A DNA stretch of 64,000 nucleotides from Enterovibrio qingdaonensis. GTDB taxonomy: Bacteria > Pseudomonadota > Gammaproteobacteria > Enterobacterales > Vibrionaceae. How positions within the stretch are numbered: the stretch's first letter is position 1; the number at the start of each line of letters is the position of its first letter. The DNA lies in contig NZ_JAJUBB010000020.1 of NCBI RefSeq assembly GCF_028683135.1, forward strand, positions 36,253 through 100,252, in the 5' to 3' direction. The notes under the pieces were generated by a model. That model was given only the letters and a program-made list of their open reading frames with translations. It searched no databases and was not told where the DNA came from. This document shows positions 35,338-45,341 of the stretch, piece by piece. A program made the translations under genes and the position numbers.

Positions 35338-35772
35338 ATGATTGCGCTTATACAGCGAGTCAGTGAAGCCAATGTCGTGGTTGACGGCAAGGTTGTTGGT
35401 GAAATTGGTAAAGGTTTACTGGTATTGCTGGGCGTAGAAAAAGGCGATGATGATAAAAAAGCACATCGTTTGCATGAGAAAGTTCTCGGATACCGAATTT
35501 TTGGTGACGAGAATGACAAGATGAACCTCAACGTGCAGCAAGCAGGAGGCGAGGTGCTGGTGGTGTCTCAGTTTACGCTGGCAGCGGACACAAACAAAGG
35601 CATGCGCCCGAGCTTTAATGGTGCACCTCCTGCAGAAGCAGATCGCCTTTACAACGTATTCTCACAACATTGTCGCGACAGCGGCGTGCGCACAGAAAAC
35701 GGTGTATTCGCGGCAGATATGAAGGTGAGCCTGGTCAATGATGGCCCGGTGACGTTCTGGCTTCAGGTTTAA
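35338..35772 (+). CDS. dtd: D-aminoacyl-tRNA deacylase
   Basis: Hydrolyses D-aminoacyl-tRNA and glycyl-tRNA(Ala), preventing D-residue incorporation. The active-site segments are SQFTLAAD (near residue 80) and the [12 protein letters not shown]-terminus with the cis Gly-Pro motif. Length is 144 residues (E. coli 145). AAGGAG precedes the ATG. It is 21 bp after yihY. Confidence 0.96.
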   Translation: MIALIQRVSEANVVVDGKVVGEIGKGLLVLLGVEKGDDDKKAHRLHEKVLGYRIFGDENDKMNLNVQQAGGEVLVVSQFTLAADTNKGMRPSFNGAPPAEADRLYNVFSQHCRDSGVRTENGVFAADMKVSLVNDGPVTFWLQV

Positions 35773-35810
35773 CATAGAAAACGATTTCGGCTCACAGGGA
35801 GAAGAGCAGC

Positions 35811-36755
35811 ATGTTTCGATTGGTGACGCCAACGAAAGACAATGAACTTCAGGCATACTACCACTTTCGTTGGAAGATGCTGCGTGAGCCGTGGCGTCAA
35901 CCTGAAGGATCTGAGCGCGATGCTTATGACGTCGGCTCTCATCACAGGATGATTATTGATGCCAAAGGCGACCCGATCGCCGTTGGTCGTCTCTATATCA
36001 GTCCCGACAATGATGGCCAAATCCGCTATATGGCCGTAGCACCTCAATATCGAGGGCGTGGTCTAGGAGCACTCATTCTGATGGCTCTGGAGTCACTCGC
36101 TCGCCAGGAAGGAGCTAAACGCTTAGTGTGTAACTCTCGCGAAGACGCGATTGGTTTCTATGGCGGAAACGGCTTTGTTAACCAAGGTGAATTGAGTGAA
36201 GAGCGCGGCCCTGTGCGCCATCAACAGATGCTCAAACCACTCGACCCCATGTCTGATGTCGTTCGTCGCCCTGAATGGTGTCAGGAGCTGCAGCATCGCT
36301 GGCAGCAACAGATCCCTATCAGTGACAAGATGGGTGTGCGGATTTCCCAGTTCACGGGTTATCGCTTTGAAGTGGCGGCTTTGCTCAATGCAAATCTCAA
36401 CCCTCACCAATCCATGTTTGCTGGTAGTGTCTTTAGCATGGCAACGCTAGCAGGATGGGGCATGGTGTGGCTGATGATGAAAGAACGTCAATTGTCGGCG
36501 AGTATTGTCTTGGCAGACAGCCACATTCGCTATGGACGGCCAGTCACTGAGCGTCCTCGTGCCGCGGTGTCTTTGGACAATTTAAGCGGCGATCTCGATC
36601 GTTTAGCAAGCGGCCGAAAAGCGCGCGTAAAAATGGAAGTGACCATTTTTAGCGGCGATGATGTCGCCGGTACCTTTGTTGGGACCTATGTATTGCTACC
36701 TGAAGCCCAAGATGATGCCGATGAATCACAAGCCCAAACGTTACTCTTTGGCTAG
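35811..36755 (+). CDS. yiiD: Bifunctional GNAT/hot-dog protein YiiD
   Basis: A 314-residue fusion. An N-terminal GNAT domain (residues 1-145, with acetyl-CoA loop VAPQYRGRGLGALI) is followed by a YiiD-type thioesterase-like hot-dog domain (about 160-314, with HQSMFAGSVFSMATLAGWG). E. coli YiiD has been linked to malonyl-ACP decarboxylation that primes fatty acid synthesis when FabH is absent; I recall this and cannot verify it. The order after dtd matches E. coli. Confidence 0.88.
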   Translation: MFRLVTPTKDNELQAYYHFRWKMLREPWRQPEGSERDAYDVGSHHRMIIDAKGDPIAVGRLYISPDNDGQIRYMAVAPQYRGRGLGALILMALESLARQEGAKRLVCNSREDAIGFYGGNGFVNQGELSEERGPVRHQQMLKPLDPMSDVVRRPEWCQELQHRWQQQIPISDKMGVRISQFTGYRFEVAALLNANLNPHQSMFAGSVFSMATLAGWGMVWLMMKERQLSASIVLADSHIRYGRPVTERPRAAVSLDNLSGDLDRLASGRKARVKMEVTIFSGDDVAGTFVGTYVLLPEAQDDADESQAQTLLFG

Positions 36756-36763
36756 TCCATTCG

Positions 36764-38653
36764 CTATTTAGACAATCGTAAATCGGCATCGCCCGAGACT
36801 AAATCCCAATTTCCCGACAGGCGTAGACGCTGTGTGTTTTCTTTTATAGGCACAGCAGGCAGCGAAATGCGCCCGCGATCGGCATTCAGAGTAATAACAC
36901 CCGTTGCAAGTGGCCGTTGGTTTTTCTGTTGTGTATCGGAGTGGTGATGCAGTGCACTCAGTACACTTTGTGACAAGGATTGTCCCTCTTCAGAGTGCAG
37001 CCAAAGCCGGTGTGGTGTCGCTGTCAACTCGCCACTCAGGCTATAGGCAAAACTGTCTTCGTTATCTGCTAACCCGGATAGGGTCATCTCGATATCATGT
37101 TCGCCATTGATGTTAAGCGGCAACCCAAGCCATCGTGTATAGAGATCATTTGGAATGCTTAGGCCGCTTGCGGTAAATTGCCAAGGTAGACTTGGGCGTG
37201 ACAAATCAATCTGTGCCTTAGCCGAGAGTTGTCCTTGAAGAAAGGAAAGAGAAATTGGGTCTATTTGCCACTTTCCCGCGTCGCTTGTCATGGAAAAATA
37301 GGGCGACGAAATCGGAATGCGGTTAATGCTGGCACTGGCCGCGCTGGCGGACAATTTGCCTTGCCAAAGACCAGGATGCCCCGCTTGCTTGAGAATGATG
37401 TCTTGCCCACGAAGGTTTAACCCAATGGCCTGCAGGGGAAATTGCTTGTCTAAATGCTGCAGTTGGGTGTGCTTAACGGTAACGTTGTTCAGCTGAATAT
37501 CATCCAGCGACTGCAGGATGCTCAGTGAAGATTGGAATATGGGGTCTTCAGCATCGAGATTTAGCCCTGCAACAACAAGGTTATCGACTAAGAGTGATGA
37601 CGCATTGAGCGAGCCAGAAAACGAAAAGAACCCATTGTCATCAATTTTGGTTGAAAACGCGTTTACATCGAGGTTGTTATCGTTAAGTGCCACGTCCGAC
37701 AAGATATCTGTCATGACCCAGTCTTTATAGCGCAGCAAACTCGCGTTGAAAGAGATAAGGGCGTTAGTATCTGGCAGTAAAAGCTCTCCTTGCTTTAGGG
37801 CCAGATCTTGTATTGAGGCGTTTAGATGCTCGATGGTGACGTTGTCAAAAGAGGCACTGATATCGAGCAGGTCGAAACGGCGAATCGCTACCTCATTGTC
37901 TTTTGCGAAATCTTTTCCCTGCTTGATGATGCGGTTGAGCGATTCAGAATATTCAAGCCGAGCATCACTGAGTGTGAGCTGATGGAACAACCATTGATGC
38001 GAGTCGGAAAGGGTTGCACTGCCAGTGATATTGCCCCATGAACTGTTAAACGAGATCCCCCATATCTCCCAGCCGTCTTTAGCTCTCTCGCTATCAAGCA
38101 GTACGTTGCTAACGGGCAAGCCGTCCACTTCTACAGAAGCCGAGGAAAACAAAAACTGGCCTCTCCAGTCTCCCCAGGATGCAGTGCTGTTAGTCCAGTC
38201 GGTTAATTGAATGGCCGCGTCTTTAAAAGACATTGATGGGCCAGAATAGTTTATAGAATCCAACGCCACATGCTTGATGGCCAATGTAGTGGGCAACGCG
38301 TCGTGCACTCTATCGGTAAAGTCCGCCCCTTTAATGACCAAACTATTCAGGGTGTAGTCTCCTAAAAGCGAAGACAGAGGTGCTAGCGTTATGCTGACTG
38401 AATCAGCCTGAAAGTCCTTTTGTGCGGATTCGCGTTGAGCGTGACGCAAGGAGGGCGCATCAAACGTTAGCGAAAAAGGCTGAGTAATGTCGTAGTGAAG
38501 CTTTTCTGCGGTCAGCGTGTAAGAAGAGAAAGTACTGATGGTGTGTTTTACCATCGTCAATCCATATTGCGTATGGAGAAGAGCGACGAGGGTCAATAGA
38601 GCCACAGCGACAACAATGAATACGGATGCAAACAACTTCATGAGCAATCGCAT
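36764..38653 (-). CDS. AsmA family protein
   Basis: A 629-residue protein with one N-terminal membrane helix (about residues 4-28) and a long beta-rich periplasmic part. The AsmA-like C-terminal domain has features such as VITLNADRGRIS and WDLVSGDADLRLS. AsmA-like proteins are large periplasmic bridges implicated in phospholipid transport to the outer membrane. The ribosome site is weak; an ATG five codons in (38641) is an alternative start. It is convergent with yiiD, 8 bp apart, with no terminator between. Confidence 0.82.
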   Translation of the reverse strand: MRLLMKLFASVFIVVAVALLTLVALLHTQYGLTMVKHTISTFSSYTLTAEKLHYDITQPFSLTFDAPSLRHAQRESAQKDFQADSVSITLAPLSSLLGDYTLNSLVIKGADFTDRVHDALPTTLAIKHVALDSINYSGPSMSFKDAAIQLTDWTNSTASWGDWRGQFLFSSASVEVDGLPVSNVLLDSERAKDGWEIWGISFNSSWGNITGSATLSDSHQWLFHQLTLSDARLEYSESLNRIIKQGKDFAKDNEVAIRRFDLLDISASFDNVTIEHLNASIQDLALKQGELLLPDTNALISFNASLLRYKDWVMTDILSDVALNDNNLDVNAFSTKIDDNGFFSFSGSLNASSLLVDNLVVAGLNLDAEDPIFQSSLSILQSLDDIQLNNVTVKHTQLQHLDKQFPLQAIGLNLRGQDIILKQAGHPGLWQGKLSASAASASINRIPISSPYFSMTSDAGKWQIDPISLSFLQGQLSAKAQIDLSRPSLPWQFTASGLSIPNDLYTRWLGLPLNINGEHDIEMTLSGLADNEDSFAYSLSGELTATPHRLWLHSEEGQSLSQSVLSALHHHSDTQQKNQRPLATGVITLNADRGRISLPAVPIKENTQRLRLSGNWDLVSGDADLRLSK

Positions 38654-38866
38654 GGCGAGTCAGTCTCTCTTAATCCCCTGTATGAGCACTGCATTAGGGC
38701 GACTCAAACAAAGCATCGAATAAAGGAATAGGGGCTTCAGCCCCTTGTTTACTTGAGGTTGGCGTAAAAAACACCATTATTCAAGAAGTAAACGAGGAGT
38801 GCGTGATGCTAGATAAAGAAAAGCCCCCAGATGGGGGCTTTGTCGTTGTTATAGCACTCGATGAAA
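38654..38866. other. Gap between pckA and the AsmA gene
   Basis: It holds the pckA terminator (38818-38842) and a small GGGGCTTCAGCCCC hairpin (38731-38744). A 27-codon frame with a good GAGGAG ribosome site starts at 38806 but runs through the terminator into the pckA 3' end; it is not annotated as a gene. Confidence 0.5.
38818..38842 (-). terminator. Terminator of pckA
   Basis: AAGCCCCC-ATCT-GGGGGCTT followed by TTCTTT on the minus strand. Confidence 0.88.
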
Positions 38867-40495
38867 TTACAGCTGAGGACCGGCTTTAACCAGTGCTTGG
38901 CCTTCTGCAGTGTCTGTGTATTTCTCAAAGTTCTTCACGAAGCGTTGAGCCAGATCTTCTGCTTTGCTTTCCCACTGAAGTGGGTCAACGTAGGTGTCGC
39001 GTGGGTCAAGGATTTCTGGGTCAACACCAGGCAGTTTGCATGGGACTTCCAGATTGAACACAGGAATGTGTTTGGTCTCTGCTGTTTCAATCGAGCCATC
39101 TAGAATGGCATCGATGATCGCGCGGGTATCTTTGATAGAGATACGCTTGCCTGAACCATTCCAACCGGTATTAACGAGGTACGCTTCTGCGCCAACCGCT
39201 TCCATACGCTTAACCAGTACTTCTGCATACTTGGTTGGGTGCAGCGTCAGGAACGCATTACCAAAACACGCAGAGAAGGTTGGTGTTGGCTCGGTGATAC
39301 CACGCTCAGTACCTGCCAGCTTCGCAGTGAAGCCTGATAGGAAGTGGTACTTAGTCTGCTCAGGAGTCAGTTTAGAAACCGGAGGCAGCACACCGAATGC
39401 GTCAGCAGACAAGAAGATTACTTTGTTTGCGTGGCCGCCTTTAGACACAGGCTTAACGATGTTTTCGATGTGGTAGATAGGGTAAGAAACACGGGTGTTT
39501 TCAGTCTTAGAGCCGTCATCGAAATCGATAGAACCATCGTTACGAACTGTCACGTTTTCTAGCAGCGCATCGCGGCGGATTGCGTTGTAGATGTCTGGCT
39601 CAGCTTCTTTAGACAGTTTGATGGTTTTCGCGTAACAACCGCCTTCGAAGTTGAACACGCCGTTGTCATCCCAGCCGTGCTCATCGTCACCGATCAGCGC
39701 GCGTTTAGGGTCAGTAGACAGCGTGGTTTTACCAGTGCCGGATAGACCGAAGAAGACAGCAACGTCACCTTCTTTACCCATGTTTGCAGAACAGTGCATA
39801 GATGCAATGTCTTTCAGCGGAAGGAAGTAGTTCATCATTGCGAACATACCTTTCTTCATTTCGCCGCCGTACCAAGTGCCGCCAATTAACTGCATGCGCT
39901 CAGTCAGGTTAAAGACCGTGAAGTTTTCAGAGTTCAGACCGTGCTCTTCCCACTTCTCGTTGACACATTTCGCACCGTTCATCACCACGAAATCAGGTTC
40001 GAAGCTTTCCAGCTCTTCTTCTGTTGGACGAATGAACATGTTTTTCACGAAGTGCGCTTGCCACGCAACTTCAGTCACAACACGAATGCTTAGGCGGGTA
40101 TCAGGGTTTGCACCACAGTAACCGTCAATCACAAACAGGCGTTTGCCAGACAGTTGAGCAGTAACAAGGGCTTTGAGATCATCCCAAACGTGTTGGTCGA
40201 TTGGCTTATTATCGTTTTTGCCTTGATCCGACCACCACATGGTGTCGCGGGTAGTATCGTCGCGCACAATGTATTTGTCTTTCGGTGAGCGACCAGTAAA
40301 GATGCCAGTGTCTACAGAGACTGCACCTAACTCGGTAACAGTACCTCTTTCGTAGCCTTCTAACTCTGGTTTGGTTTCTTCTGTGAAAAGTTGTTCATAT
40401 GTAGGGTTACGAACAATCTCTTTTACATTGAAAAGACCGTGCTTTGACAAATCCATATTATTTGCAACCTTTTTCTCGACGTTCATGACAGTCAT
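38867..40495 (-). CDS. pckA: Phosphoenolpyruvate carboxykinase (ATP)
   Basis: First committed step of gluconeogenesis: oxaloacetate plus ATP to PEP and CO2. Motifs include [11 protein letters not shown], the Mn/PEP region [14 protein letters not shown] with its Lys and His, P-loop [11 protein letters not shown] and IGDDEHGW. Length is 542 (E. coli 540). GGAG precedes the ATG. It is monocistronic. Codon bias is high, consistent with strong expression. Confidence 0.98.
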   Translation of the reverse strand: MTVMNVEKKVANNMDLSKHGLFNVKEIVRNPTYEQLFTEETKPELEGYERGTVTELGAVSVDTGIFTGRSPKDKYIVRDDTTRDTMWWSDQGKNDNKPIDQHVWDDLKALVTAQLSGKRLFVIDGYCGANPDTRLSIRVVTEVAWQAHFVKNMFIRPTEEELESFEPDFVVMNGAKCVNEKWEEHGLNSENFTVFNLTERMQLIGGTWYGGEMKKGMFAMMNYFLPLKDIASMHCSANMGKEGDVAVFFGLSGTGKTTLSTDPKRALIGDDEHGWDDNGVFNFEGGCYAKTIKLSKEAEPDIYNAIRRDALLENVTVRNDGSIDFDDGSKTENTRVSYPIYHIENIVKPVSKGGHANKVIFLSADAFGVLPPVSKLTPEQTKYHFLSGFTAKLAGTERGITEPTPTFSACFGNAFLTLHPTKYAEVLVKRMEAVGAEAYLVNTGWNGSGKRISIKDTRAIIDAILDGSIETAETKHIPVFNLEVPCKLPGVDPEILDPRDTYVDPLQWESKAEDLAQRFVKNFEKYTDTAEGQALVKAGPQL

Positions 40496-40741
40496 AGGTG
40501 CTCCTTGGGTAAGATGTAATTAACTGTCGTCCATGCTAGCAACCTGAACTGGGCAATTCAGGGATTCAATTCAAAAAATAACCACAAACAAATTAAGGGA
40601 ATGTAATTCTCTTTTCCGTTGTGTCTTTTTAATATTACCGCCTTGTTGCGCACTTGTGCCACACTATATCGGTTATTATTTGTACAAAATTAAGCAGTTA
40701 TAATTCAGCGTAGCTTTTGTGGGAAAATTGGGCAAATAAAT
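40496..40741. other. Upstream region of pckA
   Basis: AT-rich. Only an inverted repeat CTGAA(40544-40548)..TTCAG(40557-40561) stands out. No confident -10/-35 pair or CRP site was found. Confidence 0.3.
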
Positions 40742-40770
40742 AAAAAAAACCGGCACAGAGGCCGGTTTTT
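40742..40770 (-). terminator. Terminator of hslO
   Basis: AAAAACCGGC-CTCTGT-GCCGGTTTTT with a long T-run on the minus strand. Confidence 0.92.
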
Positions 40771-40806
40771 GTGGGTTTTTTGACCGTTATTTAATAAAGA
40801 AAATTA

Positions 40807-41685
40807 TTAATGTACGGTGTCAGAAGCTGGACCGTTTTGTTCGTAAATTGATGAAATATCAACAGAATCGAACTCATAGTCAGTGCCGCAGTAATCACAG
40901 TGAAGTTTGATGTTTCCGGTCTCTTCGACCATTTTTTCAATTTCTTGGCGTTCGATGGCAGCAATCGCTGATGCGCTGCGCTCGCGGGAGCATGAACACT
41001 TAAATGTGACGGTTTTTGGTTCGTACACTTTTACATTTTCTTGGTGATACAAACGATATAACACTTCTTCAGCGTCCAATTTGAACAGTTCTTCGCTCTT
41101 AACTGTCTCTGTCAACTGCGCTAAATGATCGAAATCTTGTTCATTATTGCCAAGACCATCTGGCAAAATTTGAAGCAGCATACCTGCGGCTTTATCTTGA
41201 CCATCTGCATCACCCGTTCGAAGCCATAGACGTGTCTTCAATTGCTCTGAGCGCGCAAAGTAATCTTCTAAGCAAGCTTCAAGTGTGTCAGCTTCTAAAC
41301 CAACAATGCCTTGGTAACGTTCACCTTTCTCAGGTTCAATAGTGATCACAATGTGACCATTCCCCATCAACTCTGGCAGTGTGCCTTCACTTGGGAGGCT
41401 GTCGTTCCAACGTGCGGTGCCGCGAAGCACTTGGTTGTGGTTACCGTTAATAACCACCAATGAAACCGGACCATCACCTTGAAGTTGAACGGTAATGCTA
41501 CCTTCAAACTTCAACGTCGCGGTTAGCAGGCTTGTTGCTGTCATTAGTTCGCCCAACAGGCGTTTTACAGGTGCAGGGTAGTCCTTGCTTCCTGTGAGCT
41601 GTTGGAAAGAGTCAGAAAGTTGAACCAGTTCGCCGCGTACTGAAACGCCATCGAACAAGTAACGGTGCAGACTATCTTGTGCCAT
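40807..41685 (-). CDS. hslO: Redox-regulated chaperone Hsp33
   Basis: Holdase activated by oxidative unfolding. The C-terminal zinc/redox switch has the four cysteines CSC (in FKCSCSRE) and CDYC (in HCDYCGTDY). The N-terminal domain shows GDGPVSLVV and LMTATSLLTAT. Length is 292 (E. coli 292). It follows hslR by 18 bp, so the two form an operon. Confidence 0.97.
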   Translation of the reverse strand: MAQDSLHRYLFDGVSVRGELVQLSDSFQQLTGSKDYPAPVKRLLGELMTATSLLTATLKFEGSITVQLQGDGPVSLVVINGNHNQVLRGTARWNDSLPSEGTLPELMGNGHIVITIEPEKGERYQGIVGLEADTLEACLEDYFARSEQLKTRLWLRTGDADGQDKAAGMLLQILPDGLGNNEQDFDHLAQLTETVKSEELFKLDAEEVLYRLYHQENVKVYEPKTVTFKCSCSRERSASAIAAIERQEIEKMVEETGNIKLHCDYCGTDYEFDSVDISSIYEQNGPASDTVH

Positions 41686-41703
41686 GGGATAACTTCTCCG
41701 GCG

Positions 41704-42114
41704 TTAATCGTTACTGTTTCTAAATTTTATAATATCGCGTCGCTGCTTTTTGTCAGGACGACGATCTGGGCTTGGGTTGTGAGCGTGAAGCTGACGTTCG
41801 ATACTGCGCTGTTCTCGACGTGTCAGACTTTCGTTCGTCTCTTTGTAGAGCGTTTGGGCTTCGGGGGCTCCTCGGCGATGCTCACTAAGCTTTTCGATGA
41901 TCACGATTTTTTCGTCAAATCCAAGTCTCAGTTTAATTTCAGCACCGACTTCGACAATCTTGCTCGGCTTTGAACGTTGGCCGTTGTAGTGCACTTTACC
42001 GCCATCGATCATGTTTCTGGCGATGGTGCGCGTTTTATAAAAGCGTGCAGCCCAAAGCCATTTATCTAGCCTTACTTGCAAATTTTGGTCGTTTTTTTCG
42101 TGTTTGGAGCCCAC
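41704..42114 (-). CDS. hslR: Heat-shock protein Hsp15
   Basis: S4-domain RNA-binding protein that rescues stalled 50S subunits carrying peptidyl-tRNA. The core motif VRLDKWLWAARFYKTR and GGKVHYNGQRSKPSK are near-identical to E. coli, as is the basic tail PDRRPDKKQRRD. The GTG at 42114, with AGAGG six bases upstream, gives 136 residues (E. coli 133). A longer frame from 42177 adds 21 unrelated residues. Confidence 0.95.
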   Translation of the reverse strand: MGSKHEKNDQNLQVRLDKWLWAARFYKTRTIARNMIDGGKVHYNGQRSKPSKIVEVGAEIKLRLGFDEKIVIIEKLSEHRRGAPEAQTLYKETNESLTRREQRSIERQLHAHNPSPDRRPDKKQRRDIIKFRNSND

Positions 42115-42177
42115 TAAACACCTCTCTACCGTATGGTGGCTAAACTTATCACGTTTGCTTAATACGATCAGCATCAC

Positions 42178-42382
42178 AATTAGGGGTCTTATATGGTGCT
42201 TTACCGTCTAACTTTCAAGCTGAATTGGAATTATTAACCCAAAAATAGGCTCCTACTTATCGGCAAGTGCCCAGAAAAAGGGTAAATTGAAGAGTCGATC
42301 AACTGAAGATTTTTTATAGATATAAACTTCAGTTATCAGCTGAATGACTTTGGAAATGTCGGCTTATAAAAACAGGAACAGC
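42178..42382 (+). promoter_or_regulatory. Upstream region of the gsp operon
   Basis: An 8-bp perfect inverted repeat, AACTGAAG (42301-42308) and CTTCAGTT (42327-42334), encloses an AT-only-like spacer with TATAGAT. The spacer could hold the -10 box of the operon, in which case the arms may be an operator. Confidence 0.4.
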
Positions 42383-43291
42383 ATGTCTTCGAATTTTGGG
42401 ATATCGCGCTTGGCACATTTTGCGCAACCACAACTAGGGAAAGAGTTTCATACCCGTCTGGCAAAGTGGGTGGCTTGCCTGTTGATTTTGTTTCTGGCTT
42501 GGACGCTAGGTCGACTTGTTTGGGTGTGGTTTGAACCCACTATTGATCAGGTTGGCACGCAACCTCAAGCTGTCGTCACTGCATCCAGTACCGCACCTGC
42601 TTATCACGTCGATCAGCTCGCCCGTCATCAATTCTTTGGTGAATTTAACGCGAAAGTCGCCCCTGTGGAGCCAAAACCTCAGCCTGTTGTTGAGGCACCA
42701 AAAACCAAGCTTAATTTGACCTTGGTAGGCTTGGTTGCAAGCTCTGAACCAGAACGAGGCCTCGCTGTTATCGCCAACCGCGGTTCACAGAAAACCTACG
42801 GTATTGGTGAGCCGATTGAAGGCACCCGCGTTACCCTCAGACAAGTGCTGAATGACCGCGTTATATTACGAAACAATGGCCGCGATGAAGCATTGATGCT
42901 TGCGGGTGTTGATTACAACCAGCCAAATCAGCAGAACAAACGCCCAGTGAAGCAAGCCCCAGCGCAACAACGCGCTTCTGCAGGTTCCGACCTAAGCTCT
43001 GTGAAAGCAGAGATCATGAATAACCCTCAGGCTTTGTTGAAATATATCACCTTGTCTCGTGAGCAAAATGAGTCCGGTCTGATTGGTTATCGACTAGGTC
43101 CGGGTAGCGACAGTCGCTTGTTTAAGGACGCTGGACTTCAAACGGGAGACATTGCTGTGGGCATCAATGGTGCGGATTTAACCAATCCTGCAGAGATGAA
43201 TCGTATCTGGCAAAGCTTGTCGGATGCGTCTGAAATTAGCCTAACCGTCCAACGTGATGGTCAGTTGCACGAAATCTATATCAGTCTGTAA
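42383..43291 (+). CDS. gspC: Type II secretion protein GspC
   Basis: Inner-membrane linker that contacts the GspD secretin. It has one membrane helix (about residues 28-48), a homology region (about 105-165) and a C-terminal PDZ domain (about 205-302, SRLFKDAGLQTGDIAVGING). The ATG at 42383 has AGGA upstream (302 residues); ATGs at 42344 and 42356 lack ribosome sites. It is the first gene of gspC-N. Confidence 0.93.
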   Translation: MSSNFGISRLAHFAQPQLGKEFHTRLAKWVACLLILFLAWTLGRLVWVWFEPTIDQVGTQPQAVVTASSTAPAYHVDQLARHQFFGEFNAKVAPVEPKPQPVVEAPKTKLNLTLVGLVASSEPERGLAVIANRGSQKTYGIGEPIEGTRVTLRQVLNDRVILRNNGRDEALMLAGVDYNQPNQQNKRPVKQAPAQQRASAGSDLSSVKAEIMNNPQALLKYITLSREQNESGLIGYRLGPGSDSRLFKDAGLQTGDIAVGINGADLTNPAEMNRIWQSLSDASEISLTVQRDGQLHEIYISL

Positions 43292-43315
43292 TTAAGACTG
43301 GAGACGGAGAATACA

Positions 43316-45334
43316 GTGAAAAACGGTAAGAAACGGAATGCTTGGCTAATCGCTGGCGTACTTGCCATGCAGAGTGCAGGAGCTTGGGCGGCGGAATTTA
43401 GCGCAAGTTTCAAAGGCACTGACATGCAAGAGTTTATCGAAATTGTGGGACGCAATCTCGAGAAAACCATCATTGTTGATCCTGCCGTGCGCGGAAAGGT
43501 CAATGTGCGTAGCTATGACGTACTCAATGAAGAGCAGTACTACCAGTTTTTCCTTAACGTGCTCGAAGTCTATGGCTTTGCGGTTGTGGAAATGGAAAAC
43601 GGTGTGCTGAAAGTGGTGCGTGACAAAGACGCCAAACAGTCAGCGATTCCAGTTGTCGGCAACAATTCGATTCAAGGCGATGCCATTATTACTCGCGTCG
43701 TGTCGGTAAAGAATGTGACCGTGCGTGAGCTGTCTCCGTTGCTTCGCCAGCTTATTGATAACGCCGGTGCCGGTAACGTTGTTCATTACGACCCTGCTAA
43801 CGTGATTATGATTACGGGTAATGCTGCAGTAGTAAACCGTTTGGCCAATATCATTGAGCGCGTGGATCAGGCGGGCGATACGGAAGTTGAGATAGTTAAC
43901 CTTAAGCATGCGTCTGCGTCTGAAATGGTGCGCATTGTTGAATCGTTGCACAAGCAAGCTGACGGAAAAAATGTTCCGGCATTGCTGCAACCGAGCTTTG
44001 TGGCAGATGAGCGTACTAACTCCGTTTTGATCTCTGGTGAACCTCAGGTTCGCGATCGTATTCGTAAATTGATTTCTCAACTCGACCGTGAAATGGCCAC
44101 CATTGGTAATAACCGTGTGGTGTATCTGCGTTATGCAAAAGCGGAAGACGTTGTTGAAGTGCTTCAAGGTGTGTCAGAAAACCTGGTGGCAGAAAAGCAG
44201 GGCGGACAACGTCAAGCCAATGCGGCTGCATCTGGCGGGGATGTGAAAATTTCGGCGCATAAAGGTACAAACGCCTTAGTGATCACCGCGCCACCTGACA
44301 TTATGCGCGCGCTGGAAAGCGTGATTGCACAGTTAGATATTCGCCGAGCGCAGGTTTTGATTGAAGCCATGATCGTGGAGATGTCGGAAAGCGACGGCGC
44401 GAACCTTGGCATTCAGTGGGGTTCACTGGATGGTGGTGGCATTCAGTTTGGTAATACTGGCGTGCCGATTACAAACTATCTGGCGGCGCAGGAAGAAGCG
44501 AAAGACACCACCACAACGGAGTCTCGTTTCGACAATAACAACAACTTGGTGCAAGTTCCGATCACGGAATCGGGTGACCCAACCGCTATCGCTGAAGTGC
44601 TTGGTGGCGTGAGCGGTCTAGCCGCCGCTATTGTCATGGGCGACTGGACGGCATTGGTTACCGCTGTGTCGACTAACAGTGATTCCAACATCTTGTCCTC
44701 ACCGAGCTTGATGGTGCTTGATAACGAAGAAGCCTCTTTTATCGTGGGTGAGGAAGTGCCGGTTGTCACCGGTTCTGCGACGGGCTCGAACAATGACAAC
44801 CCGTTCCAGACCGTGGAGCGTAAAGATGTGGGTATCAAGCTGAAAGTGACCCCGCAGATTAACGAAGGGGACTCTGTTCAGCTCAGTATCGAACAAGAGA
44901 TCTCAAACGTATTGGGTGCCAGCGGTGCAGTCGATATTCGATTTGGTAAACGTCAGCTAACCACCTCCGTGTTGGCCGCGGACCAGCAAATGATTGTGCT
45001 CAGTGGTTTGATTGATGAGCAAACCAATGAGAGCGAGCAAAAAGTTCCACTATTAGGTGATATTCCTCTGTTAGGGCACCTATTTAAATCAACGTCGTCA
45101 GGTAAAACCAAGCGAAACCTGATGTTGTTTATTAAGCCAACCATCATTCGCACTGGATTGACGGCAGACGGCATCACACAGCGCAAGTACAACTACATCC
45201 GTGCAGAGCAGATTTACCGAGCGCAAGAAGAAGTGAAGTTGATGCCAGGTGTCACTACGCCTGTTCTACCTGAATACGGCGCGGATTTATCCATGCCAGC
45301 TGAAATCCGCGCAATCATGGCGGAATTGAGGTAA
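43316..45334 (+). CDS. gspD: Type II secretion secretin GspD
   Basis: Outer-membrane channel of the secreton. It has a signal peptide (about residues 1-26, ending WAAEF), N0 domain ([19 protein letters not shown]), three N1-N3 repeats (about 125-345) and the secretin domain (about 345-620) with [15 protein letters not shown]. The S domain at the C-terminus would bind a pilotin, which is not encoded here. Start is GTG with GGAG upstream. Length is 672. Confidence 0.96.
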   Translation: MKNGKKRNAWLIAGVLAMQSAGAWAAEFSASFKGTDMQEFIEIVGRNLEKTIIVDPAVRGKVNVRSYDVLNEEQYYQFFLNVLEVYGFAVVEMENGVLKVVRDKDAKQSAIPVVGNNSIQGDAIITRVVSVKNVTVRELSPLLRQLIDNAGAGNVVHYDPANVIMITGNAAVVNRLANIIERVDQAGDTEVEIVNLKHASASEMVRIVESLHKQADGKNVPALLQPSFVADERTNSVLISGEPQVRDRIRKLISQLDREMATIGNNRVVYLRYAKAEDVVEVLQGVSENLVAEKQGGQRQANAAASGGDVKISAHKGTNALVITAPPDIMRALESVIAQLDIRRAQVLIEAMIVEMSESDGANLGIQWGSLDGGGIQFGNTGVPITNYLAAQEEAKDTTTTESRFDNNNNLVQVPITESGDPTAIAEVLGGVSGLAAAIVMGDWTALVTAVSTNSDSNILSSPSLMVLDNEEASFIVGEEVPVVTGSATGSNNDNPFQTVERKDVGIKLKVTPQINEGDSVQLSIEQEISNVLGASGAVDIRFGKRQLTTSVLAADQQMIVLSGLIDEQTNESEQKVPLLGDIPLLGHLFKSTSSGKTKRNLMLFIKPTIIRTGLTADGITQRKYNYIRAEQIYRAQEEVKLMPGVTTPVLPEYGADLSMPAEIRAIMAELR

Positions 45335-45341
45335 TCGCAGT

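Noticed and set aside
38806..38889. 27-codon frame with a strong GAGGAG ribosome site
   Set aside because: It runs through the pckA terminator hairpin and the antisense end of pckA, has no family and would be interrupted by that structure.
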